This document shows, in pieces, positions 14,659 to 20,950 of a stretch of 20,950 nt of DNA. The stretch's first letter is position 1, and each line of letters opens with the position of its first letter. Position numbers and translations under genes: made by a program. The notes below the pieces were generated by a model. It saw nothing but the letters and a program-made list of their open reading frames with translations. It was not told where the DNA came from and made no database searches. Source of the DNA: DATILI01 sp035476635 (GTDB lineage: Bacteria; Pseudomonadota; Gammaproteobacteria; Burkholderiales; Burkholderiaceae_C); contig DATILI010000190.1 in the NCBI GenBank assembly GCA_035476635.1, positions 1 to 20,950 of the forward strand, given 5' to 3'.

Positions 14659-14687
14659 ATTACATATGACGTTTACGTCAACGTCAA
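14659..14687 (-). promoter_or_regulatory. Sigma70-type promoter of the MerR/LiuR gene
   Basis: On the minus strand, TTGACG (14687-14682) and TGTAAT (14664-14659) are separated by 17 bases; each box matches the consensus at five of six positions. The spacer and -35 are occupied by the operator palindrome, so a bound regulator would contact the polymerase-binding region directly. The transcript would start about 55-60 bases upstream of the regulator's ATG. Confidence 0.6.
14667..14686. promoter_or_regulatory. LiuR-type operator, copy 3 (divergent MerR/MBL region)
   Basis: A 20-base version of the palindrome with one symmetry-breaking base (GTCAACG in the right half instead of GTAAACG). It sits in the 123-base divergent region between the MerR gene and the MBL-fold gene. 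For the plus-strand gene a TACAAT box (14647-14652) lies just upstream, which would put the operator at the start of its transcript, a repressing position; no good -35 accompanies it. Confidence 0.75.
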
Positions 14688-14718
14688 TCCCAATCGAACT
14701 CCTAATCGAACTCGCTTC

Positions 14719-15777
14719 ATGAACGCACTCGAACAGCAGCTCCACTACCCCCTGGCCGACACGCTGCCCGAGCCGGGCACCACGCTGCAGGTGGCGCCCG
14801 GTGTGCGCTGGATCCGCATGGCGCTGCCGTTCGCGCTGGACCACATCAACCTGTGGCTGCTGGAAGACGAGATCGATGGCAGGCAGGGCTGGACGGTGGT
14901 GGACTGCTGCATCAGCCACGACGCATCCAAGGCCCAGTGGGAAACCATCTTCGCCACGCAGCTGGAAGGCCGGCCGATCCTGCGCGTCATCGTGACACAC
15001 ATGCACCCGGACCACATCGGCCTGGCGTACTGGCTGTGCGAGCGCTGGAATGTGCCGCTGTGGATCAGTGCCACCGACTATCACGTAGCCCGCATGAACA
15101 CCATGCACTCTAGCGGCAACGGCGGCGAGGCGGCCGCGAAATTCTTTGCCGCGCACGGCCTCACCGACCCCGAGTCGGTGGAGAAGATCCGCGGCCGCAC
15201 CAACTACTACGCCGGCCTCGTGCCCGACGTGCCGCGGCGCTACCACCGCATCATGGACGGCGACACGATCCGCATCGGCGGGCGCGACTGGCGCTGCATC
15301 AGCGGTTTTGGCCACGCACCCGAGCACATCGCGCTGCACTGCGAGTCGATCCAGGCGCTGATCAGCGGCGACATGATGCTGCCGCGCATTTCAACCAACG
15401 TGAGCGTCTACGAGATGGAGCCCGAGTCCAACGCGCTCACGCAGTTTCTCGATTCGATCGACAAGTTCTTGCCGCTCAGTGCCGACACGCTGACCCTACC
15501 CTCGCACGGCAAACCGTTCAAGGGCCTGCACACCCGCATCCAGCAATTGCACGACCACCACCGCGACCGGTTGGCTGAAGTCATGGAATCATGTGCCGAG
15601 GCGCCGCGTTCCGCAGCCGACGTGCTGCCCGTGCTGTTCAAGCGCAAGCTCGACCTGCACCAGACGACGTTTGCGATGGGCGAGTCGATCGCGCACCTGC
15701 ATCGGCTGTGGTTTGACGGGAAGCTGCAGCGCACGCTGGACGCAGACGGAATTTACCGGTTCGGCATACCGGCTTGA
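14719..15777 (+). CDS. MBL-fold metallo-hydrolase (glyoxalase II-like)
   Basis: 352 residues. The N-terminal metallo-beta-lactamase domain has the dinuclear site: THMHPDH (H94, H96, D98, H99), GFGHAPEH (H199), SGD (D218) and PSHGKPF (near H264). The last 80 residues form a helical extension with RKLDLHQTTFAMGESIAHLHRL, as in the group annotated as lactamase_B/glyoxylase-like with a C-terminal winged region. A hydrolase of thioesters or similar esters is plausible, but the substrate is unknown. Divergence from the MerR gene with a shared operator makes it a candidate member of the leucine/acyl-CoA regulon. It ends 6 bases from the convergent YgjP-type gene. Confidence 0.88.
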   Translation: MNALEQQLHYPLADTLPEPGTTLQVAPGVRWIRMALPFALDHINLWLLEDEIDGRQGWTVVDCCISHDASKAQWETIFATQLEGRPILRVIVTHMHPDHIGLAYWLCERWNVPLWISATDYHVARMNTMHSSGNGGEAAAKFFAAHGLTDPESVEKIRGRTNYYAGLVPDVPRRYHRIMDGDTIRIGGRDWRCISGFGHAPEHIALHCESIQALISGDMMLPRISTNVSVYEMEPESNALTQFLDSIDKFLPLSADTLTLPSHGKPFKGLHTRIQQLHDHHRDRLAEVMESCAEAPRSAADVLPVLFKRKLDLHQTTFAMGESIAHLHRLWFDGKLQRTLDADGIYRFGIPA

Positions 15778-15783
15778 TATCGG

Positions 15784-16695
15784 TCACCAGCGCGGAATCG
15801 CTTCGTCCTTGAGCTGCCCGCGCAGATCGGCATAGCCGGGCACCACGCTGGCGACCGTGTCCCAGAAGCGCGGGCTGTGGTCCATCACGCGCAGGTGGCT
15901 CAGTTCGTGTGCCACCACGTAGTCGATCACCGAGAGCTTGAAATGAATCAGCCGCCAGTTCAGGCGGATCGAGCCATCGGCGCTCGCGCTGCCCCAGCGT
16001 CTGCCGGCGCTGCTCAAGGCCAGCTTGCGCCAGCGCACGCCGAGCAAGGGCGCGAAATGGTCCAGGCGTTCGGTGAACAGGCGCTTGGCCTGGCGCATCA
16101 GCCAGGCCAGCACGGCGTCGCGGATCTGATCGGCTGTGGCGCTGTGCGGCAGGCCGACATGCAAGGTCAGGCGCGGCACGCCGGGCAGCGCGTCCGCCAC
16201 CGTGTTGAGCACCGCACCAACGCCGTCGAACGCATGGCGAGGGTCGAGCACCACGATCACCGGCTCGCCCAGGAACGGAAGCGTGGCGCCGTCTTTCCAC
16301 ACGATGCGCGCCGATTCCAGCTGATTGCTGCGCTCGCGCGCTTCGTCGAGCTTCCTGACGATCCAGGCCGATTTCTCGCGCAGCGCGGCGTCCACTTCGT
16401 AGAGCGGAACCCACTTCGGCGCAGTGACCACCAGGCCATCGGGTCCGACAATGAAGCCGATGGTGCGGCGCTTGGCGCGCTTGAACTCGTAGGCCACATG
16501 GCAAACGCCCAGCAGGGCCTCGCGGTTGGCACGCGGATGGCGAAAGGCGGCATGCGCCAGCACCTGATCCAATGGCTCGCCCCGTACCACCGGTCCGGTT
16601 GTTGCCACAGCGGTGGGTGCGGGCGTCGGGGCCGGCGCGCGCGGCAACGGCTCCTGATCGAACAGGTCAAGCGTGAACTGAAGCAGGCTGCGCAT
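15784..16695 (-). CDS. YgjP-like (DUF45) M48-type metallopeptidase
   Basis: 303 residues. A proline/alanine-rich N-terminal tail (about 15-40) precedes the domain. The zinc motif is VAHELSHLRVMDHS: H263 and H267 as ligands, E264 catalytic, H273 nearby. Preceding blocks RRWGSASADGSIRLNWRLIHF and IDYVVAHELSH are the classical YgjP/UTP-pyrophosphatase-associated pattern. The family's E. coli member has been linked to nucleotide hydrolysis and to proteolysis; the role here is uncertain. It has no signal peptide, so it is cytosolic. It is the last gene of the glyS-gmhB-plsC run, 18 bases after plsC. Confidence 0.88.
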   Translation of the reverse strand: MRSLLQFTLDLFDQEPLPRAPAPTPAPTAVATTGPVVRGEPLDQVLAHAAFRHPRANREALLGVCHVAYEFKRAKRRTIGFIVGPDGLVVTAPKWVPLYEVDAALREKSAWIVRKLDEARERSNQLESARIVWKDGATLPFLGEPVIVVLDPRHAFDGVGAVLNTVADALPGVPRLTLHVGLPHSATADQIRDAVLAWLMRQAKRLFTERLDHFAPLLGVRWRKLALSSAGRRWGSASADGSIRLNWRLIHFKLSVIDYVVAHELSHLRVMDHSPRFWDTVASVVPGYADLRGQLKDEAIPRW

Positions 16696-16713
16696 GGATG
16701 GCGAACCTGTTGC

Positions 16714-17448
16714 CTACCGGTAGGCCTCGGGATCAAGCCGGTGCATCTCCGCTTCGATCCAGGCCTCGACCTCGCGCATCAGCTCGTCGGGCTGGCGGCC
16801 TTCACTGGGGATGGGCTTGCCGATCGACACGTCGACCACGCCGGGGAATTTGATGAAGGCCTTGCGTGGCCAGCATTTGGCCGAGGTCACGGCAATCGGG
16901 ATCACCGGCGCGCCGGTCTCGATGGCCAGCCGCGTGCCGCCGGATTTGTACACGCCCTTCTGCCCGCGCGGAATGCGGGTGCCCTCGGGAAACATGATGA
17001 CCCAGATGCCCTGGGCCAGGAGGCGCTTGCCCTGCTCCACGACCTTGTTGAAGGCCTTGGCACGCAGGCTGCGGTCGATGTGGATGAAATCCAGCCGGCC
17101 GATGGCCCAGCCGAAGAAGGGCACGTAGAGCAGTTCTTTCTTGAACACATAGGCCAGCGGGTGCGGCATGAGCGTGGGCATCAGGAATGTCTCCAGCGTG
17201 GACTGGTGCTTGACCAGCAGGACGGCTGGGCTGGTCTTGCCGGTGGGCAGGTTTTCCATGCCGTTGACCCTGATCTGGATGCCCAGCAGGATGCGGGCGC
17301 CGTCGATCTGCCAGCTGAGCCAGCGCGCCGCCATCCAGTACAGCTTTTCGCCGCTGCGCCACATCGACGCGGTGACCATGATGATGCCCCAGGGGATGAC
17401 GGTGACGAGCATGAGAAGCGCGTGCAGGACGGAACGGATGAAAGGCAT
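16714..17448 (-). CDS. plsC: 1-acyl-sn-glycerol-3-phosphate acyltransferase
   Basis: 244 residues. It acylates lysophosphatidic acid to phosphatidic acid at the inner membrane. A hydrophobic N-terminal segment (about 5-27) anchors it. The acyltransferase motifs are KHQSTLE (H81, with Glu at the position usually Asp in HX4D), VPFFGWAIGRLDFIHIDR, FPEGTR (153-158) and the VIPIAV block. The HX4E variant is, as far as I recall, normal in Burkholderiales homologues. ATG 17446-17448 follows an A-rich stretch with no clear Shine-Dalgarno. It lies 35 bases after gmhB, a frequent pairing in this order that links envelope lipid and LPS core precursors. Confidence 0.93.
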   Translation of the reverse strand: MPFIRSVLHALLMLVTVIPWGIIMVTASMWRSGEKLYWMAARWLSWQIDGARILLGIQIRVNGMENLPTGKTSPAVLLVKHQSTLETFLMPTLMPHPLAYVFKKELLYVPFFGWAIGRLDFIHIDRSLRAKAFNKVVEQGKRLLAQGIWVIMFPEGTRIPRGQKGVYKSGGTRLAIETGAPVIPIAVTSAKCWPRKAFIKFPGVVDVSIGKPIPSEGRQPDELMREVEAWIEAEMHRLDPEAYR

Positions 17449-17483
17449 TTTTTGGAAATTATTCTTGGGACTTGGAGTGTGGG

Positions 17484-18074
17484 TCAAGGCGCCAGGGCGG
17501 CTTTGGCGCGCACATCGCGCGCGATCACAAACGAGGCAAATGCGGCCAGGTCTTCGTGCACAGTGGTGCGCGGCGGAAAGGTGGGCGGCAGGCTCTGGCC
17601 GCTGGCGATGAGCTCGCGGTACTGCGCGCCCTTGCCCGTCATCACCAGATGCGGCTCGCACCCGGCTTGCGCGCCGGCCTGCAGGTCGCGCAGGCTGTCG
17701 CCCGCGGCTAGCACGCCCTTGAGATCGACGCCGTAACGCTCGCCGATCTGCAGGAACAAGCCCGGCAGCGGCTTGCGGCAAGTGCAGTCTTCGTCGGGGC
17801 TGTGCGGGCAATAGAACACCGCATCGATGCGCCCGCCTTGCGCGGCCAGCAGCTTGTGCATCTTGGTGTGCATGGCATTGAGCGAAGCCACATCGAACAG
17901 GCCGCGCCCCAGGCCCGACTGGTTGGAAGCGATGACCACATGCCAGCCCGCATGATTGAGCCGCGCAATCGCCTCCAGCGCGCCGGGCAGCGCAATCCAC
18001 TCATCCGCCGTCTTGACGAAATCGTCGCTGTCCTGGTTGATCGTGCCGTCGCGGTCGAGGATGATGAGTTTCAT
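17484..18074 (-). CDS. gmhB: D-glycero-beta-D-manno-heptose 1,7-bisphosphate 7-phosphatase
   Basis: 196 residues, HAD superfamily. It removes the 7-phosphate in ADP-heptose synthesis for the LPS inner core. The signature is complete: DRDGT (D7 nucleophile, D9 acid), ASNQSGLGRG (49-58), the zinc loop CPHSPDEDCTC with C89, H91, C97 and C99, RKP (K101), and GDSLRDL (D126). The start ATG 18074 overlaps the TGA of the upstream DUF6036-type gene in an ATGA, so translation is coupled to the inserted cassette. The last 15 residues are a slightly long alanine-rich tail. Confidence 0.94.
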   Translation of the reverse strand: MKLIILDRDGTINQDSDDFVKTADEWIALPGALEAIARLNHAGWHVVIASNQSGLGRGLFDVASLNAMHTKMHKLLAAQGGRIDAVFYCPHSPDEDCTCRKPLPGLFLQIGERYGVDLKGVLAAGDSLRDLQAGAQAGCEPHLVMTGKGAQYRELIASGQSLPPTFPPRTTVHEDLAAFASFVIARDVRAKAALAP

Positions 18075-18598
18075 GGGTTCGCCTCTTGGGCACGCCTACG
18101 GGCCCAGTTCGATATGCCAGACACCGGCTGGCTAGCAGGGTCGAGCTGGGCAATACGCGCGAGAAGTGTGTCGAGATCAATCATGGCGTGACGAAACAGC
18201 GCGCGTATGAAGTCCGCGTCTTTCTCGCGTCCCGCCACGCACTTTGAAACGGCGAGATCGTGAATTTCGGGACAGATCGCAGTCACATCGCCGATGTAGT
18301 GAAGCTGAAACCGGCTTTGCCAGTCGGGCGGCATGACCGCGGTTTCGGGTCCTACGCCATCCGCGTGGTATCCGAACGTCTCGTGAAAGCTCGACATGGC
18401 GCCAATTGCGCCATCAATCAAATCAGACTTTTCGGGGTGCAGGGCAGGATAGAGATCCAGCTCCCGGGACACCAGAAGCTCTTCGGGCGCCATTGGGAAG
18501 GCCAGCAGCACGGCTTGACTGCCTACAACCACGAAAGACTGCTCCTGTGCAATCGCAGCTGCGGCCCGGAGCACATGCTCCAATTCCGAGCGTTTCAT
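18071..18598 (-). CDS. DUF6036-type nucleotidyltransferase-fold protein
   Basis: 175 residues. Features I recognise: VVVGSQAVLLAF followed by SRELDLYP (a GS...E-x-D arrangement reminiscent of the minimal nucleotidyltransferase fold), a DLIDGAIG..SSFHETFGYHADGVGPETA block, then IHDLAVSKCVAGREKDADFIRALFRH. This combination is that of DUF6036-family proteins, distantly like AbiEii/MNT toxins and antitoxins. The biochemical activity is unproven. Both ends overlap neighbours by four bases (ATGA): the start with the small gene upstream, the stop with gmhB. The pairing with a small upstream gene suggests a two-component unit, possibly toxin-antitoxin; that is inference. Confidence 0.75.
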   Translation of the reverse strand: MKRSELEHVLRAAAAIAQEQSFVVVGSQAVLLAFPMAPEELLVSRELDLYPALHPEKSDLIDGAIGAMSSFHETFGYHADGVGPETAVMPPDWQSRFQLHYIGDVTAICPEIHDLAVSKCVAGREKDADFIRALFRHAMIDLDTLLARIAQLDPASQPVSGISNWARRRAQEANP

Positions 18599-18915
18599 CC
18601 GGTGTGCCGCGCTTTGTCCAGCATGGCGCTGCGCTCCTGCTGGTTGATCAATACCGACAGCGGCGAAACACTCCGGAGCGCCGCCGCATGGTCCCCTGTA
18701 CCGCAGGCCTCGCGCTCGATGGCCTCGACGCCTTCTTGCAACAGCCCGGTCCATTCATCCCAGTATGGGTCCGACCGCGTAGGGCCGGCCTGCTCGCGCC
18801 ATCGCGCAAGCAAGGCGGCCACGTCGCGCAAGCGCTCTGGCTGGGCGCGCAGGCGGGCAAGCGCCAGGCGATGCGCGTCGAGCAGGAAAAGGTCGATCTG
18901 CTGCTGGCGGTTCAT
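18595..18915 (-). CDS. Small helical protein, partner of the DUF6036-type gene
   Basis: 106 residues from ATG 18915, no recognised domain. It is mostly alpha-helical in appearance: an amphipathic LLDAHRLALARLRAQPERLRDVAALLARWREQ segment, then a TRSDPYWDEW motif, and a C-terminal stretch ending in LINQQERSAMLDKARHTG. It has no signal peptide, membrane segment or DNA-binding motif. It starts 25 bases after the glyS stop without a Shine-Dalgarno; a GATAAT box about 8 bases upstream of the ATG might give it a near-leaderless promoter of its own. The overlap of its stop with the next gene's ATG indicates obligate co-expression. An antitoxin or adaptor role is only a guess. Confidence 0.7.
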   Translation of the reverse strand: MNRQQQIDLFLLDAHRLALARLRAQPERLRDVAALLARWREQAGPTRSDPYWDEWTGLLQEGVEAIEREACGTGDHAAALRSVSPLSVLINQQERSAMLDKARHTG

Positions 18916-18940
18916 AAGTCGAATTATCAGACGGCAGCGC

Positions 18941-20950
18941 TCAGGCCGCCAGCTTGGACAAATCGGCCACCCGGTTCATCGCCTGGTGCAGCGTGGCGAG
19001 AAGCCCCAGCCGGTTGAGGCGCAGGTCGGCCTGTTCGGCGTTCACCATCACGCCGTCGAAAAAGGCGTCGACGGCGGTGCGCAGCGCCGCCAGGGCCTGC
19101 AGTGAGCCGGTGTAGTCGCCGGCTTCGAACTTGGCGTCGGCGGCGGGTACTACTTCCAGCATGGCGGCATAGAGCGCCTTTTCGGCGGGCTCTTGCAGCA
19201 GCAACTCGCTGACATGGGCGTCGGCCTTGTCGGCCTTCTTCAGGATGTTGGCGATGCGTTTGTTGGCGGCGGCAAGAGCGGGCGCCTCGGGCAGTGCGGC
19301 GAACGCGCGCACAGCCGTCAGGCGATCGGGAATGGTCGACCATTTGCCCAGCTGCTGCGCGTAGATCGCAGCGTCCACCTCGGCGGGCGCGTAGCCGCCG
19401 TCCTTCAGGTAGCCCTTCAGGCGCTCAATCAGGAACTCGTCGAGCTCGGTCGCCCGATCCTGCAGCAAGCCCGGGGCGAACGAAGCAAAAGCCAATCGGG
19501 TCAATTCATGGAACTGCGCGGACAGGTCGCGCTCGATCAGCATGCGCACGACGCCCAATGCGTGCCGTCGCAAAGCAAATGGATCCTTGTCGCCGCTGGG
19601 CAGGTTGCCGATACCGAACATCCCGACCAAGGTTTCCAGCTTGTCGGCCAACGCCACCACCACACCCGCCTGGTTGCGCGGCAATTCGTCGCCCGCAAAG
19701 CGCGGCTTGTAGTGGTCTTCAATGGCGAAGGCGACGTCTTCGGACAAGCCATCGTGGCGCGCATAGTAGCCGCCCATGATGCCCTGCAGCTCGGGAAACT
19801 CGCCGACCATGTCGGTCAGCAAGTCGGCCTTGGCCAGTTGCGCCGCTGTGTCCGCCGCCTTGGCCAACACATCGCCGCCGAGCTGCTGGCCGATCGCCTT
19901 GGCAATGGTGCGCACGCGCTCCACGCGTTCGCCCTGGGTGCCGAGCTTGTTGTGATAAACCACCTTGGCCAGCCCCGCCACGCGCCACTCCAGCGTCTTC
20001 TTGCGGTCCTGGTCGAAGAAGAACTTGGCATCGGCCAGGCGCGGGCGCACCACGCGCTCGTTGCCGCCAATCACAAAACTCGCATCGTCGGGGCGGATGT
20101 TGCTGACGACGAGGAATTTGTTGGTCAGCCTGGCCGACGCGTCGAGCAGCGGGAAGTACTTTTGGTTGGCCTTCATCGTCAGGATCAGGCACTCTTGCGG
20201 CACGTCGAGAAACTGGCTCTCGAATTCGCAGACCAGCACGTTCGGCCGCTCGACGAGCGCCGTCACTTCGTCGAGCAAGGCGTCGTCTTCGATCGGCTTG
20301 GCACCGCCACCCACCTTGGCCGCGGCATCTGCGAGTTGGCGCACGATCTCGGCCCGGCGCGCTGCGAAGCTGGCGATGACGGCACCGTCTTTCTCCAAGC
20401 TTGCGGCGTAGCTGTCGGCGTCCTTGAGCACCACAGGCGACACAGCCGCCTCGAAACGGTGGCCTTGCGTGCTGTTGCCGGCCTTCAGGCCGAGCGCTTC
20501 CACCGGCACCACGTCTGCACCATGCAGCGCCACCAGGCCATGCGCGGGCCGTACGAAGCTCACGCTGGTCCAGCCCGGCAGTTCGCAGCCCGATTCAAGC
20601 TGGTAGCTCATGACCTTGGGGATGGGCAACTTGGCCAAGGCCTCGGCCAAGGCCTTTTGCAAGCCTTCCGCCAAGGTCGCGCCCCGCGCCGTGCTGTCGT
20701 AGAACAGCGCTTCGGCCTTGCCATCAGGCGCGCGCTTCAAGCCGGCCACGGCCGACGCATCGGCGCCCAATGCCTGCAGCTTTTTCAGCAGCGCGGCCGT
20801 GGCATTGCCCGATGCATCCAGCCCCACGCTCACAGGCATGAGTTTTTGCGATTGGGCCTTGTCGGCGGCCTGCGCGGCCACGCCAGTGACATGTGCAGCG
20901 AGGCGGCGCGGTGAGGCATACGCCGTCAGCACGGAATCCGCCGAGGCCAG
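18941..20950 (-). CDS. glyS: Glycyl-tRNA synthetase beta subunit (5' end beyond the window)
   Basis: The frame runs from the right edge to TGA 18941-18943, giving 669 residues; the N-terminal 30-40 residues lie outside. GlyS pairs with GlyQ as the tetrameric bacterial glycyl-tRNA synthetase and carries tRNA-binding and HD-like regions. Characteristic stretches: ASPRRLAAHV near the start, PKVMSYQLESG, SFVRPAHGLVALHG, QECLILTMKANQKYFP, LTNKFLVVSNI, RLADAKFFFDQDRKKTLEWR, EFPELQGIMGGYYARHDG, and DPFALRRHALGVVR. The C-terminal anticodon-binding-like domain ends VMVNAEQADLRLNRLGLLATL. glyQ is expected just beyond the edge. It leads the operon that continues into the cassette, gmhB and plsC. Confidence 0.96.
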   Translation of the reverse strand: MASADSVLTAYASPRRLAAHVTGVAAQAADKAQSQKLMPVSVGLDASGNATAALLKKLQALGADASAVAGLKRAPDGKAEALFYDSTARGATLAEGLQKALAEALAKLPIPKVMSYQLESGCELPGWTSVSFVRPAHGLVALHGADVVPVEALGLKAGNSTQGHRFEAAVSPVVLKDADSYAASLEKDGAVIASFAARRAEIVRQLADAAAKVGGGAKPIEDDALLDEVTALVERPNVLVCEFESQFLDVPQECLILTMKANQKYFPLLDASARLTNKFLVVSNIRPDDASFVIGGNERVVRPRLADAKFFFDQDRKKTLEWRVAGLAKVVYHNKLGTQGERVERVRTIAKAIGQQLGGDVLAKAADTAAQLAKADLLTDMVGEFPELQGIMGGYYARHDGLSEDVAFAIEDHYKPRFAGDELPRNQAGVVVALADKLETLVGMFGIGNLPSGDKDPFALRRHALGVVRMLIERDLSAQFHELTRLAFASFAPGLLQDRATELDEFLIERLKGYLKDGGYAPAEVDAAIYAQQLGKWSTIPDRLTAVRAFAALPEAPALAAANKRIANILKKADKADAHVSELLLQEPAEKALYAAMLEVVPAADAKFEAGDYTGSLQALAALRTAVDAFFDGVMVNAEQADLRLNRLGLLATLHQAMNRVADLSKLAA

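Noticed and set aside
19193..20914. A 573-codon plus-strand frame
   Set aside because: It is antisense to glyS, which is unambiguous; the His/Gln/Arg-rich translation is a mirror artefact. The frames at 3544-4929 and 15877-17736 were rejected for the same reason.
1..20950. CRISPR arrays, tRNA or rRNA genes, transposases, phage genes
   Set aside because: I looked for regularly spaced repeats, tRNA-like arms and transposase or integrase motifs on both strands and found none. This is by eye, so a divergent small RNA could have been missed.

Overview
The window is GC-rich, with densely packed genes and very short intergenic gaps. It looks chromosomal and betaproteobacterial, most likely Burkholderiales, family Comamonadaceae (Variovorax/Acidovorax-like). 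This is inferred from three things: a carboxypeptidase G2 very close to the classical Pseudomonas RS-16/Variovorax enzyme, the glyS-gmhB-plsC-metallopeptidase gene order, and an intergenic inverted-repeat mosaic of a type I associate with that family. No species can be fixed from the sequence alone.

Layout. 1-145: the 3' end of an unrecognised gene. 146-1450: a rearranged stretch with a long imperfect inverted repeat, the C-terminal remnant of a short-chain dehydrogenase (minus) and, abutting it, a histone-deacetylase-family gene (plus) that has lost its 5' third. 1453-2720 (minus): a YchJ-like protein translationally coupled to a membrane-anchored metallophosphoesterase. 2757-3321 (plus): a BrnT/BrnA toxin-antitoxin pair. 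3442-4958 (minus): homoserine dehydrogenase behind what looks like a complete threonine/isoleucine attenuator, with leader peptide MITTITTAAP, a stable hairpin and a terminator. 5066-6196 (minus): a short-chain-type acyl-CoA dehydrogenase. 6302-7396 (plus): a protein with a J-domain in its C-terminal half. 7409-14123 (minus): a run of co-directional genes for a PaaI-type thioesterase, isovaleryl-CoA dehydrogenase, beta-carbonic anhydrase, isocitrate dehydrogenase kinase/phosphatase (AceK), acetyl-CoA acetyltransferase and secreted carboxypeptidase G2. 14191-14595 (minus): a LiuR-like MerR regulator. 14719-15777 (plus): a divergent metallo-beta-lactamase-fold hydrolase. 15784-20950 (minus): the operon glyS (cut by the window edge), a two-gene cassette, gmhB, plsC and a YgjP-type metallopeptidase.

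How it fits together. The centre of the window is a leucine/acyl-CoA catabolic locus. Three near-identical palindromes (half-site TTGACGTTTAC) lie upstream of the acyl-CoA dehydrogenase, upstream of the thioesterase-isovaleryl-CoA dehydrogenase operon, and between the MerR gene and the MBL hydrolase. In the last place the palindrome fills the spacer of a good sigma70 promoter for the regulator. The enzymes make sense as a unit: isovaleryl-CoA dehydrogenase and thiolase are early and late steps of leucine breakdown, carbonic anhydrase can supply bicarbonate to the carboxylase step, and AceK steers the resulting acetyl-CoA between TCA cycle and glyoxylate shunt.

Accessory material is small: BrnTA, a DUF6036-type two-gene cassette inserted in the glyS-gmhB operon with ATGA overlaps on both sides of its second gene, and the scrambled repeat/pseudogene region at the left edge. 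I saw no tRNA, rRNA, CRISPR array, transposase or phage gene.
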